Shown here one piece after another: positions 14,286-23,917 of a stretch of DNA of 24,845 bases. A program made the position numbers and the translations under genes. The DNA is from a virus. Location of the stretch: IMG/VR virus record IMGVR_UViG_3300007509_000059, positions 1 to 24,845 of that record, one strand, 5' to 3'. Numbering within the stretch: position 1 is the stretch's first letter; every line of letters begins with the position of its first letter. The notes under the pieces are model-generated. The model did not search any database, was not told the origin of the DNA, and saw only the letters and a list, made by a program, of their open reading frames with translations.

Positions 14286-15458
14286 ATGTCTTCTTTTGCT
14301 TATACCAAAAATCCAACTCCGTTTAGTTTCTTCGATACTGATACAGATTTTCAGCAAGAAGCTGATGCTGTAGTTTCCTTTGTTAAGAGGAAATTAGGTG
14401 ATGATATTCTAAGCGTTGAGTTGACAAAGAAACAGATGTGGGCTTGTCTAGAAGAGTCATTCCTAGAATACGGTCGCATAATCAATCAAGCAGACGCTAA
14501 ATCTCAATTAAGCAATCTTTTAGGGTACGCCACCGGAAGTAACAAGACCGGCCTTTTCCCCAAGCAGAATCTTGAATTTTTGCTCCGAATGGCAGAACCT
14601 TATTCTATGGAGGCTGGTATTGGAGGTTCTTATAACGAGGTTTCCGGCTCGATTCAGCTTGCATATAAGAAGCAAGACTACAACATCTACAATAGTCTGA
14701 AAGACTCTGCTGGGAATCTTATCGTCTCAAGCAGTAAAAATTCTCCCCGAACGAAGATGAGGATTAAAGAAGTATTTCACTTCAGTCCGCAAGCTGCGTA
14801 TAGGTTTTTTGATACCACATCAGCTGTCAATTATCTTAATAACGAATTTAGCTTTGAGTCTTTTACACCAGAGACTATTTTTTACGTTCTTCCGGTTTTC
14901 GAAGATGTTTTAAGAGCTGGTCAAATGGACATTTCTAATCGTGTTAGGAAATCGAATTATTCTTATCGAGTGATTGGTGAGAATATTCGTATTTATCCAA
15001 TGCCAACTCAAACAACTGGTTCTAGCGCGATGAAATTATGGATACGAGTTGCGTTTGCTCCCGACCCGTACGACCCAGACATTAAAGATGACACGATTTA
15101 TGGCGTCTCTAATTTGTCGAATGTTCCGTTCGGTCGCATGAAATATAGCAAAACAAATTCTGTTGGCAGACAATGGATTCGTCAGTACTGTCTTGCATTA
15201 TGTACAGAATTATTGGGCGCAGTCCGTTCAAAGTTTGCTACGGTCCCTATCCCGTCTGGCGATCTGCAGTTAAATGGCTCAGATTTGGTGTCACAGGGAA
15301 GAGAAGACCAGACACGTTTAAGAGACCAGTTGGTTGAGCTGTTAGATAGTTTAACATACAGCGCATTGCTTGAGGGTCAAGCAACAGACGCAGAAAATAT
15401 CATGAGGGCGTTAAAGCACATGCCGATGCCGCTAGGCAAATCAATAATCATAAAGTGA
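14286..15458 (+). CDS. 13: Neck protein, gp13-like
   Basis: This head-completion/neck protein acts with gp14 to close the filled head and receive the tail. It has 390 aa against about 309 in T4. The N-terminus has the family pattern FSFFDTDTDFQQEADAVVSF followed by KRKLGDDILSVELTKKQMW (about residues 18-60) and LEYGRIINQADAKSQLSNLL. The C-terminal third has GRQWIRQYCLALCTELLGAV (about 296-315) and the closing DLVSQGREDQTRLRDQLVEL helix, as in gp13. The central part (about 100-220) looks less conserved and accounts for the extra length. The start is the ATG at 14286 after AGGGTG. It opens the neck/tail run and is followed by gp14 after 10 nt. Confidence 0.9.
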   Translation: MSSFAYTKNPTPFSFFDTDTDFQQEADAVVSFVKRKLGDDILSVELTKKQMWACLEESFLEYGRIINQADAKSQLSNLLGYATGSNKTGLFPKQNLEFLLRMAEPYSMEAGIGGSYNEVSGSIQLAYKKQDYNIYNSLKDSAGNLIVSSSKNSPRTKMRIKEVFHFSPQAAYRFFDTTSAVNYLNNEFSFESFTPETIFYVLPVFEDVLRAGQMDISNRVRKSNYSYRVIGENIRIYPMPTQTTGSSAMKLWIRVAFAPDPYDPDIKDDTIYGVSNLSNVPFGRMKYSKTNSVGRQWIRQYCLALCTELLGAVRSKFATVPIPSGDLQLNGSDLVSQGREDQTRLRDQLVELLDSLTYSALLEGQATDAENIMRALKHMPMPLGKSIIIK

Positions 15459-15468
15459 GTAGTATAAG

Positions 15469-16143
15469 ATGGCACGACTTTTCATAACTCCTCGAGAGCA
15501 AGACCTGATATCAGATATTACAAAAGAGCTGATAAAAGACGTTGTCGGTCAAAAGATATACTACTACTCTATTCGCACCGACGTTACTAAGATTCACGAT
15601 ATATACGAAGAAGCAGTAGACAAATATTTCAATCCACCGATCGAGATTGACGCGCAGGTAGCTTGGGAACCCCAAGCAGTATCAACCGGTCGATTTGGGA
15701 GTGAAAATCTTTATACAACAGAAGCATATCTGCACTACAAAGATTTGATCGACAAAGACATTGATGTTCAGGAGGGTGATTATTTTTCATACGGTGAAAC
15801 ATTCTTCGAAATTACTTCAATCACATGGCAGTCCAATATTTATGGCGAGATTGAATATATGACTGGGGTGAAGCTGCTTGGGAAGCAAGCCAGAAAAGGT
15901 CTTATTGATAAGGAACCACACGGCCCGACAGATGAGGGATATTATCCTGGAGATCCAGATGCGATTCAGAGAACGTTTATTCAGCAGAGGGGCTTCGCTG
16001 AAATTGATGGAGAAGCGACAGGAGACACCAGGGCTTTGATTGAGCAGGGAAAACTCCAATTACCACCCGAACCGGCACCGGCTGAGGTTTCTCCAGAGGG
16101 ATCCCCCGGTGAAATAAGTTCTTCATTCTACGACGAGAGTTAA
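15469..16143 (+). CDS. 14: Neck protein, gp14-like
   Basis: This is the second neck protein (224 aa; T4 gp14 is about 256), partner of gp13. The N-terminus REQDLISDITKELIKDVVGQ followed by KIYYYSIR (about residues 9-36) follows the gp14 pattern of an EQ-x-LI helix and then a Tyr-rich strand. The middle has EGDYFSYGETFFEITSITWQ (about 102-121), a beta-barrel-like segment seen in head-completion and tail-joining proteins. The last 45 residues are Pro/Glu-rich and probably flexible. Assignment rests on these motifs and on position between gp13 and gp15; similarity is more distant than for gp13. It begins 10 nt after gp13 and ends 1 nt before gp15. Confidence 0.75.
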   Translation: MARLFITPREQDLISDITKELIKDVVGQKIYYYSIRTDVTKIHDIYEEAVDKYFNPPIEIDAQVAWEPQAVSTGRFGSENLYTTEAYLHYKDLIDKDIDVQEGDYFSYGETFFEITSITWQSNIYGEIEYMTGVKLLGKQARKGLIDKEPHGPTDEGYYPGDPDAIQRTFIQQRGFAEIDGEATGDTRALIEQGKLQLPPEPAPAEVSPEGSPGEISSSFYDES

Positions 16144-16144
16144 T

Positions 16145-17467
16145 ATGGCAACACGATATTCTATAACCAAGGGTGCGTACGAGAGAGTTGAAACTGGCTA
16201 CACGAATGAGGATGTTGCCGATGATTTCTTTATGCCGTCATGTACGATCGAAGATGTAGATAGAGGAGTTTTTAATCTCTTCAATAAAGAGCTTCCATTA
16301 TTTTATAAGCGCAAAGACCAGCTTAAACGAGTTCCAGTTATTTTCGCAACAGGTGAACGTTTTGCGTTATTAGCTAGAAATAGGCCCCTTAGAGATAAGG
16401 CTGGTGCATTGATACTACCACTCATATCTGTGATTAGAACTGGTATCGATCAAGAAAGTGCAAAGGGAGCCGCACAATTTCAGGGTGGACCGATAACAGT
16501 AAAAGTTAGGTTAAGCAAAGACGATTTAAGATATCAGCGTCTTAAAAATAATCATCTATTTAAGAATTCGGATGAAATAGTTATTAGTGCATACGATAAA
16601 CTTGCTGATGGAGACGGTGGCGGAACTACAGGCGGCCGCCTGGCTACAAGAAGAGCAGCTCCACCTGTTTCTGTATCTAGTCGTCTTGGGACTGTATTAA
16701 CGCCGTCAATATCAAGTAACCTAATCGAAACCATTCAAATTCCACCGATCAAGCAATACACGGCATCATATGAAATAACTTTCTGGACACAGTACACGCA
16801 AGAAATGAATTCTCTCATTAATGTAATGATGAACGGATATGTCGAAAATAGAAGAAGAACATTCGTGATTGAGACTGAAGACGGCTATCGATTTACTGCA
16901 TTTGTCGACGCCGCGTTAACACCGCAGAATAATTTTGATGATTTTACAGACGTAGAAAGATTAGTCAAGTATAGCTTCTCGATGAGCGTTGCTGCTTATA
17001 TGGTGGCTGCCCAAGAGCCCGGCATGCCCGTGCCATTCAGGCGAACCGTTTCGTCTCCAGACGTTTCGTTCGACGCTTCTCAAACCATCGGTGGTGTTCC
17101 TACTGGTCCCCCACCCGCTGGAATTCCTTCCGGAAACCCTGCTGACTGGATTTTAACAGACATCATGCCTTTAGATGAGGGAGTGCCCCCAGCGGGAATT
17201 GGCGTAGGAACCGGAATAATTACTGGCTTTCCAGGTACTCCCACATTAGAGATCGGAGGACAGTCTGCAGCCAATATTGCTGGCTCAACGAGTTTAACGC
17301 GTCCGACGACTATAATTACAAATATCAACCCTTTTACAGGGGAGAAGGAGCACATCGAAATTATAATTTCTAGTGCAGACCCGAAGAACGGAGAGGCTGT
17401 TTTTAAGTTTAGTAAGAAGTCCCCAAGTGGCATTGCTATTGATCTTGGAAAACTCCTTAAAGATTGA
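16145..17467 (+). CDS. 15: Tail completion/sheath terminator protein, gp15-like
   Basis: The ring protein that caps the tail tube and sheath and joins the tail to the neck. It has 440 aa against about 272 in T4 gp15. An N-terminal part includes DVDRGVFNLFNKELP (about residues 38-52), KRVPVIFATGERFALL (61-76) and LILPLISVIRTG (89-100). A linker rich in Gly and Ala (about 155-175) leads to PPIKQYTASYEITFWTQYTQ (200-219) and the conserved C-terminal part, RTFVIETEDGYRFTAFVDAA, typical of sheath terminators. From about residue 287 there is a 150-residue Pro/Gly-rich extension that T4 gp15 lacks. It lies 1 nt after gp14 and directly upstream of the sheath genes. The gp15 name is supported by motif pattern and order; the fold itself is inferred. 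Confidence 0.8.
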   Translation: MATRYSITKGAYERVETGYTNEDVADDFFMPSCTIEDVDRGVFNLFNKELPLFYKRKDQLKRVPVIFATGERFALLARNRPLRDKAGALILPLISVIRTGIDQESAKGAAQFQGGPITVKVRLSKDDLRYQRLKNNHLFKNSDEIVISAYDKLADGDGGGTTGGRLATRRAAPPVSVSSRLGTVLTPSISSNLIETIQIPPIKQYTASYEITFWTQYTQEMNSLINVMMNGYVENRRRTFVIETEDGYRFTAFVDAALTPQNNFDDFTDVERLVKYSFSMSVAAYMVAAQEPGMPVPFRRTVSSPDVSFDASQTIGGVPTGPPPAGIPSGNPADWILTDIMPLDEGVPPAGIGVGTGIITGFPGTPTLEIGGQSAANIAGSTSLTRPTTIITNINPFTGEKEHIEIIISSADPKNGEAVFKFSKKSPSGIAIDLGKLLKD

Positions 17468-17500
17468 TAGGTCGATATAAGACATTTAGGCATCGTACGA

Positions 17501-17508
17501 AATAGTTA
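17501..17508 (+). promoter_or_regulatory. Candidate late-promoter motif AATAGTTA
   Basis: This octamer lies in the 74-nt gap before the first sheath gene and ends 33 nt upstream of its ATG. It is one base different from the TATAGTTA before the second sheath and the tube. Confidence 0.25.
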
Positions 17509-17541
17509 TTTGTGACAAAGAAGATCCAGGAGACCCAACTC

Positions 17542-20500
17542 ATGGCAGAGCAAACATTTAGATCCCCAGGTTTTTTCGAGCGTGAAATTGACGCTACAGC
17601 GAGAACAACCGAAATAGTAGGTGTACCAGCAGGTGTTGTTGGTACAGCAGAAAAAGGTCCTGCCTTCGTACCAGTAACGGTAGGGAGCATGACTGACTTC
17701 ATTAACAAGTTTGGTGATATTGATACGAACAGATTCGGTCCATACGCAGTCCAGGCTTTCTTGAGCAACAAGACTGCCCTAACATACATGAGAGTGTTGG
17801 GCGCTGGCGCTAATGAAACAACTACCGATCTTAACAATACCCTCAAGTATGGAACAGTAAAGAACGCAGGGTTTAAGATAGCACCCAAGCTTTCTCAATG
17901 GAACATTGACAAACTTGGAGCAGTTACAGACGGACAATATTCAGATAGTTGTGTCCAATTCCTTGTTGCGAGGCACTACGTATCAGCATCAGCTGACTAT
18001 TCCTTCCCACAGTTCGTGGATAACCCATCATTCAATTCGAGCGGTGGAGACACAGTAAACCTTGTTCGAGCAGTCATGTTCACCGCGTCTGGTAGCCGGA
18101 TGCAGATTATGGATGTACCGAATACTTCGAATACAGCAGAGGCCTGGTCTAACACGCTTGATTCTCTTGCCAGAGTTCAGAGATCTACGAACAACAAGTA
18201 TTTTGGGCTGGTCGTTTCTTCCTCACGAGGCGGAGCTTACACAAACGAAATTAATAGTCTTCCTGGTGTTCGAATCATGACAGCATCGCTTGATCCTTCT
18301 GATGAAGCGTATATTACAAATGTCCTGAATACCGATCCCCTTAAGTTTTATGAGCACCAGCATCTGCTGTATCTTGACTTTGCTGTTGAAGATGAGCTAG
18401 CTAGTATCGATCAAAGTTCAAGTCCGGATGTGTATCCCGTTGGATTACTTTCTGGTTCTACCTCTAATCTGGCGAATGCGCTAGCCGGCGCCGATAGATA
18501 TGCACTATCTTCATTCGGCCGCTTTGACACGAGATACGCCACAGCACGAACACCCCAGATATTCTCGCAGCCTTACGGTGGGCAAGAATACGCTCTTATG
18601 TACTTTGAGTCTCTTTCCGATGGAACATATGGAAATGATAAGGTAAAGATCACCATTGGTAACCTGCGGGCTTCCACGAATGACAATTATCCTTATCCTG
18701 AGTTTGAAGTCCAGGTACGAAGATTTGATGATTCCGACTTACAGCCTCAGGTTTTAGAGACGTATCCCGCGTGTAATCTTGATCCTTCATCCGAGAACTT
18801 CGTTGCAAGAAAAATTGGCGATTACAAAGCTCGTTATAACTTTGACGCTGATAATGACGCTGAAAAGAGAATTGTCGTAACAGGTCGTTATCCCAATCTT
18901 TCAAACTTCGTTAGAGTTGTGATCGCTGATAAGGTCTACAAGCGTGATGTTCCAAAGAACGCATGTCCTTTCGGCTTCAATGGTGTACCAGTTATTAAGA
19001 CAAATGATACCTTGACTGATGGTCTTTCTCGACTTGAGGTTAATGGCGTCATATATGGTAACACAAAAACAACAGACGCCTCTGCTGCTGACCCCAACCC
19101 TGGACGACTTTGGGGTGACGGGGTTCGCTCCCCATTAACGGGATCGATTGTTCCTCCACTGCCGTATCGCTTTAAGCTTACACGTGGAGCTGTAAAGAAC
19201 AATTACTCTGGGTTCAGTGGCGACCCCAGCTCTACGGAAATTGTTGATAAACGATTGAACTGGGGTGTTAAGTGGTCTAGATGTCCAGAGACTGGAAGCA
19301 TGACTAATGCTAATCTTGATGTTAACGCTTCGTCGATCCCTAACCCGTTGATTAAGTCATACGGTAAGTTCCAGGGCATCATGAAGTTGGATACGTTGGT
19401 TTCTGGTTCTGGGGCCGATGCGTTCAATGGTAATAAGTTCACGCTCGCAAGAGTTGCTCTGGCAGAGATTGGCTCTAATGCCGCAACACTTCTCCAATAT
19501 ATAACTGCTTCTGCTACCGATAGCATCAAGGAAGCTTGCTACTTAAGAGAAGCTGTTCCCGATTCTCAGAATTATTCTATTCTAGATCCTGATAAGTCGA
19601 ATTACTATCGCGTTTCACTTGCGACCCTAATTCAGTCTAGCTCGGTTAAGTTCAACAGGTTTACTTCGTATACTGCGTTCAACGTTCCGTTCTACGGCGG
19701 ATTTGATGGTGTGAATATTCTTGATAAAGACATGTACTATATGACAGATAGGGCCAGCTCCACCGACGCTAGCTCTGGTGGTCTTACTGGAAAGGCTTCT
19801 GATGAGTTCAAGGCCTCTACAATCGGAATGGCATCTAACCCAGCTGGTGATGGTCGACTTAACAATAGCATCGCTGCATATCGTAAAGCTGCCGAGATTA
19901 TGACGGACGCTACGACTACTAGAATTAATATTCTTGCGATTCCTGGAATCAGAGATTCATTCGTTACAGATTGGGCGGCTGAGAAGACTAGAGACTATTC
20001 TATGGCGATGTATGTTATGGATATTCCTGCATGGACAGAGAGCGAAACACGCCTCTTCGGTATGGAAGATAGTTCATTGATCGCTAGCGCGTCTTACTCT
20101 GTACCTGATGTTAGAGAAACAGCAGAACAGTTCGAGAGCAGAGTGTTCGACAACAACTACACTGCGACATACTTCCCTGACGTCTTTATTACAGACTCTA
20201 ATACAAGCTCGAAGGTTCAGGTTCCCGCTTCCGTCGCGGTTATGCAGGCGCTTGGATATAACGATAAGGTAGCTTATCCATGGTTCGCACCCGCCGGCTT
20301 CAATCGAGGCGGTCTAGGGATTGTAAGTAATACTGAGGTAAGACTTTCAGCGGCTGACAGAGATGATCTTTATGATGCACGAATTAATCCGATTGCTAAC
20401 TTCTCGGATGGAAGCTTCGTTATCTTTGGTCAGAAGACATGTCAAATGGCGAAGTCTGCTCTTGACAGAGTGAATGTTAGAAGAATGCTACTTGAAGTCA

Positions 20501-20778
20501 AGAGACAAGTTGTGGGCGTTGCAGACAGATTATTGTTTGAGCCCAACACAGATGCTACAAGGGCACGTTTTATCAATCAAGTTACTCCGCTACTTGCCAC
20601 GATCCAATCACAACAAGGGATTGAATCCTTCCAGGTGGTCATGGATGGTTCAAATAATTCAGTGGAAGATGTTGAGAACAATCGCTTGAATGGTCGCATC
20701 GTCGTCGTACCGACAAGAGCAATCGAATTTATTGCGATTGATTTTATCATAACAAACAGCGGCGTATCGTTTGACTAA
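17542..20778 (+). CDS. 18: Tail sheath protein 1, gp18-like (1078 aa)
   Basis: This is the contractile sheath subunit that surrounds the tail tube. The ATG at 17542 is chosen over an upstream GTG (17512) because CAGGAGA precedes it and the resulting N-terminus MAEQTFRSPGFFEREID matches that of its paralogue. The sheath hallmarks are the N-terminal SPGF..REID strand, VPAGVVGTAEKGPAFVPV (about residues 28-45), the core NILAIPGIRDSFVTDW near 795, and the C-terminal domain: AYPWFAPAGFNRGGL, ALDRVNVRRMLLEVKRQV, LLFEPNTDATRARF, DFIITNSG. The protein is about 1.6 times T4 gp18 (659 aa). The extra length lies in the middle, including a beta domain (about 360-460) also present in the paralogue. Confidence 0.96.
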   Translation: MAEQTFRSPGFFEREIDATARTTEIVGVPAGVVGTAEKGPAFVPVTVGSMTDFINKFGDIDTNRFGPYAVQAFLSNKTALTYMRVLGAGANETTTDLNNTLKYGTVKNAGFKIAPKLSQWNIDKLGAVTDGQYSDSCVQFLVARHYVSASADYSFPQFVDNPSFNSSGGDTVNLVRAVMFTASGSRMQIMDVPNTSNTAEAWSNTLDSLARVQRSTNNKYFGLVVSSSRGGAYTNEINSLPGVRIMTASLDPSDEAYITNVLNTDPLKFYEHQHLLYLDFAVEDELASIDQSSSPDVYPVGLLSGSTSNLANALAGADRYALSSFGRFDTRYATARTPQIFSQPYGGQEYALMYFESLSDGTYGNDKVKITIGNLRASTNDNYPYPEFEVQVRRFDDSDLQPQVLETYPACNLDPSSENFVARKIGDYKARYNFDADNDAEKRIVVTGRYPNLSNFVRVVIADKVYKRDVPKNACPFGFNGVPVIKTNDTLTDGLSRLEVNGVIYGNTKTTDASAADPNPGRLWGDGVRSPLTGSIVPPLPYRFKLTRGAVKNNYSGFSGDPSSTEIVDKRLNWGVKWSRCPETGSMTNANLDVNASSIPNPLIKSYGKFQGIMKLDTLVSGSGADAFNGNKFTLARVALAEIGSNAATLLQYITASATDSIKEACYLREAVPDSQNYSILDPDKSNYYRVSLATLIQSSSVKFNRFTSYTAFNVPFYGGFDGVNILDKDMYYMTDRASSTDASSGGLTGKASDEFKASTIGMASNPAGDGRLNNSIAAYRKAAEIMTDATTTRINILAIPGIRDSFVTDWAAEKTRDYSMAMYVMDIPAWTESETRLFGMEDSSLIASASYSVPDVRETAEQFESRVFDNNYTATYFPDVFITDSNTSSKVQVPASVAVMQALGYNDKVAYPWFAPAGFNRGGLGIVSNTEVRLSAADRDDLYDARINPIANFSDGSFVIFGQKTCQMAKSALDRVNVRRMLLEVKRQVVGVADRLLFEPNTDATRARFINQVTPLLATIQSQQGIESFQVVMDGSNNSVEDVENNRLNGRIVVVPTRAIEFIAIDFIITNSGVSFD

Positions 20779-20786
20779 TATAGTTA
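20779..20786 (+). promoter_or_regulatory. Candidate late-promoter motif TATAGTTA
   Basis: This octamer begins at the first base after the sheath 1 stop codon and ends 27 nt before the sheath 2 ATG. The same octamer, followed by similar A-rich sequence and GGAG, precedes the tube gene. Confidence 0.35.
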
Positions 20787-20813
20787 GGAAAAGAATACAG
20801 GAGATTATTTCAA

Positions 20814-23800
20814 ATGGCTGAACTTACATTTAAGAGCCCGGGCGTTTCTACCAGAGAAATAGACCTTTCCGGTCCAACATCAGTGGGACCCTCGGGAACA
20901 CCTGCCGGAGTCATTGGCATGGCTGATCAGGGACGTGCTTTCGTTCCGATTACAATGGCAACTTTTGCCGATTTTATTGCTGAATTCGGCAATACAGACG
21001 GTACAAAATTTGGGCCGATGGCTATGAGGCAATGGCTGACATATGCTCAGGCTGGAACCTACTTGCGTACGCTTGGTATCGGTGACGGTAAGAAGCGTAA
21101 TACAAACGGTTCTGTTACTAATGCCGGCTTCACCGTCGGTCAGCAGCTGCCAAAGGCGAATGGAATCCTTGGACAAAATGCTTTTGCTGGAACAGCACCA
21201 GCGGCGACGCAGAACGGCGGCTTGGGAAGAACTTCGTTCCTCGCGGTTTGTATGGCAGAACAGAACAGTTCGGGCCTCTTCACAAACGCTGGTCTTAAGG
21301 CATCACAACCCGTCCTTCGAGGGGTCCTTATGGCTCCTTCTGGAGTACTACCAGCGTTAAGCGCTTCAAGAGCGACAACAACTGGTTTTCATGGCGGCGG
21401 AAATTTCAGTGGTAATAACACTCCGCTTGGATCTCCTACGGCTCTTAATTACGCTTGCAGAGAATCATTCGGTTCCGCGGCAGGAGACGATGCGGGTTCA
21501 ACTCTGGGTGCTGTTGATATCGCTGGTGGAAAGCAGGAGTTTGTGCTTCTATTAAATGGTCATACTCACACTGATTCATATCCTACAGTAATAACTGCGT
21601 CTTTTGATCCTCTTGCCCCCAACTATTTTGCGAACGTATTAAATACTGATCCGACGTTATCCCAGAAAGCTGGTCACCTTCTATACGCTCACTACGACAT
21701 CTTCCCCAACATGGCAGTCCCGACAGGTTCGGCGCTAATGTCCTACAATTACAACCCCACCGTTAATGGAACTATTGCTGGGAAGAGTATAAAGTATGAA
21801 GATATCGCATTCCTCGTAACTTCGTCAGCAGGACGTGGAGCTGGGTCTGCAACGATCCCTGACTTTGAAGGGTTTAGTGATCGTTTCCGGACTGCTAAGA
21901 CTCCGAAGGTTATATCTCAAGCGTTCGGTGGTAAGCCGAAGGACCTATTTTCTGTGCACTGCCTTGATGATGGTGCGATAGGAAATAAGAGAATTAAGAT
22001 CTCTATTGAGAATATCGTCAAGTCTACCAACATTAACAACAAATTTGGAACGTTCGATCTACTTGTACGTGACTATAACGACACAGACGACCTTCCACAA
22101 GTTATTGAGAAGTTCCCCAAGCTTTCTCTTAATCCTCTAGATGAGAGGTATGTCGCTAGAGTGATCGGTGATTATTATCTTTTCTACGATTTCGACAAGC
22201 GTGCCGGTTCACAGAAGCTCGTTGTTGAGGGATCATACCCCAATAAGTCTAACTACATCCGAATCGATCCAGTTGATGCTCTTGATAAGGGACAGATTCC
22301 AGCGACTGCTCTCCCATGCGGTTTCCGTGGAATTCAACACTTGGTCACATCGGCTTCTGCAATCTTCAAGGTAGACTCTGCGGACTTCGCGGTAGGAATT
22401 GGATCATATCCTTCGCTTGGTATTGTGCAGCCCCCTGTTCCATTCCGTGCTAGCGTTTCTAAGGGTGAAGCACCTAAGAAGAAACTGGCTGGTAATCTTT
22501 ACTGGGGAGTTCAGTTTGAAAAGAAGATGCGCGTCGCAACTCCGAATGAGAGTACAGTGAACGATGCTCAGATGGATTCATTCTCGAAGTACTTCCCCAA
22601 CTATCACCAGACTTATCGTCCTGCGATGGTCGGAGACAATGCTGGAACAGCTGATAGCGGTGGCACCATTCTTGACTCTGATAGATTCAACAACAATAAG
22701 TTTACCTTAGAGAATATCCAGGTTATTACCACCACGTCTGACCAAGCTGATGCGAATCAGTGGGCAGCTGCTACCTACAAGAGAACGGGTGTGGCCGCCA
22801 GCACGATGAATGATATTGACGGAAGCTCTTCGTCTTCTACAAGGTTGCTTTCTGTATCGAAGGACTTCGGTCTATCCTCAGCAAGAAGATTCTTGAAATA
22901 TACGTTTATCGCTCAGGGCGGTTTCGATGGGTTGAATATCCTCGATAAAGAAAAGGCAACAATGTCTTCAACTGCCTGCAAGAGAGAGATGGACGATTCC
23001 AACCAGGGCGAGACAAATGGACCTACAGTTGCAGCGTATCGTAAGGCTCTAGACATCCTTGAAGAGCGCTCAGACGTGAATATCCAGCTTCTTGCTATTC
23101 CAGGTATCCGTCATTCGTCTGTTACTGATTACGCGATTACGACTGTTGAGGATCGCTTTGATGCGATGTATCTAATGGATATTGAAGCGCAGAATAATCT
23201 AGGTAATATTGTGACTGGTTCTTCCGACCTGATTAGCGTGACAAATACTGTGACTGCATTCACGAGTAGAAACTTGGATTCTTCATTCGCAGCAGCGTAC
23301 TTTCCTGATGTACTGATGACAGAGGTTGCAACCGGACAGACTGTTGTTGCACCCCCAAGTGTTGCGGTTCTCGGGGCATTTGGTCTCAATGATCAGGTTG
23401 CGTATCCTTGGTTTGCCCCCGCTGGCTTCACCCGAGGAGCACTAAAGAATGTTACCGAAAGTCAAGTAAAGCTTAATAGGACTAACCTCGACGCTCTTTA
23501 TGATGCTGATATCAATCCTATCACAGCGTTCCCACAATCTAAGGAAGTTATGGTATTCGGCCAGAAAACATTACTCGCCGCGCAGAGCGCGTTGGACCGA
23601 GTTAATGTTCGAAGACTACTCATCGACATTCGTCGTCAGGTAAGAGCGATTGGAAACACATTCCTCTTCGAGCCGAATAGAGAAGCTACCCTAGCAAGAT
23701 TCTCAGCTGCTGTTAATCCAATATTAGGTAGAATTCAGCAGCAGCAGGGTCTTGAAAGATTCAAGGTGCAGATTGATGCAACCACAACCACCCAGGCTGA

Positions 23801-23906
23801 CGTGGAAAATAACACGGTACGAGGTAAGATCTTCTTACAGCCTGTTCGTTCAGTCGAGTTTATATCACTAGATTTTGTGGTAACTAACGCCGGTATGGAC
23901 ATTTAA
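20814..23906 (+). CDS. 18: Tail sheath protein 2, gp18-like paralogue (1030 aa)
   Basis: A second full-length sheath gene directly after the first. It starts MAELTFKSPGVSTREID, parallel to sheath 1, and shares the whole plan: GTPAGVIGMADQGRAFVPI, a middle beta domain with DDLPQVIEKFPKLSLNP and VARVIGDYYLFYDFD, GGFDGLNILDKE, LLAIPGIRHSSVTDY, and the C-terminal AYPWFAPAGFTRGAL, ALDRVNVRRLLIDIRRQV, FLFEPNREATLARF, DFVVTNAG. The C-terminal domains are clearly homologous; the variable middle parts differ in sequence and loop lengths. Both look intact, with no stop, frameshift or missing domain. The ribosome-binding site is ACAGGAGA. The two may co-polymerise, or one may be used in a sub-part of the tail; the sequence does not say which. 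Confidence 0.96.
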   Translation: MAELTFKSPGVSTREIDLSGPTSVGPSGTPAGVIGMADQGRAFVPITMATFADFIAEFGNTDGTKFGPMAMRQWLTYAQAGTYLRTLGIGDGKKRNTNGSVTNAGFTVGQQLPKANGILGQNAFAGTAPAATQNGGLGRTSFLAVCMAEQNSSGLFTNAGLKASQPVLRGVLMAPSGVLPALSASRATTTGFHGGGNFSGNNTPLGSPTALNYACRESFGSAAGDDAGSTLGAVDIAGGKQEFVLLLNGHTHTDSYPTVITASFDPLAPNYFANVLNTDPTLSQKAGHLLYAHYDIFPNMAVPTGSALMSYNYNPTVNGTIAGKSIKYEDIAFLVTSSAGRGAGSATIPDFEGFSDRFRTAKTPKVISQAFGGKPKDLFSVHCLDDGAIGNKRIKISIENIVKSTNINNKFGTFDLLVRDYNDTDDLPQVIEKFPKLSLNPLDERYVARVIGDYYLFYDFDKRAGSQKLVVEGSYPNKSNYIRIDPVDALDKGQIPATALPCGFRGIQHLVTSASAIFKVDSADFAVGIGSYPSLGIVQPPVPFRASVSKGEAPKKKLAGNLYWGVQFEKKMRVATPNESTVNDAQMDSFSKYFPNYHQTYRPAMVGDNAGTADSGGTILDSDRFNNNKFTLENIQVITTTSDQADANQWAAATYKRTGVAASTMNDIDGSSSSSTRLLSVSKDFGLSSARRFLKYTFIAQGGFDGLNILDKEKATMSSTACKREMDDSNQGETNGPTVAAYRKALDILEERSDVNIQLLAIPGIRHSSVTDYAITTVEDRFDAMYLMDIEAQNNLGNIVTGSSDLISVTNTVTAFTSRNLDSSFAAAYFPDVLMTEVATGQTVVAPPSVAVLGAFGLNDQVAYPWFAPAGFTRGALKNVTESQVKLNRTNLDALYDADINPITAFPQSKEVMVFGQKTLLAAQSALDRVNVRRLLIDIRRQVRAIGNTFLFEPNREATLARFSAAVNPILGRIQQQQGLERFKVQIDATTTTQADVENNTVRGKIFLQPVRSVEFISLDFVVTNAGMDI

Positions 23907-23917
23907 TCCAAGAACTA

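Noticed and set aside
17512-17541. GTG at 17512 as start of sheath 1
   Set aside because: The ATG at 17542 has a better ribosome-binding site, and its product aligns with the N-terminus of sheath 2 (MAE-TF-SPG); the extra ten residues have no counterpart.
16552-17888. Several minus strand open frames across gp15 and the start of sheath 1
   Set aside because: They are antisense to genes with clear family motifs, have no start signals and no recognisable products.
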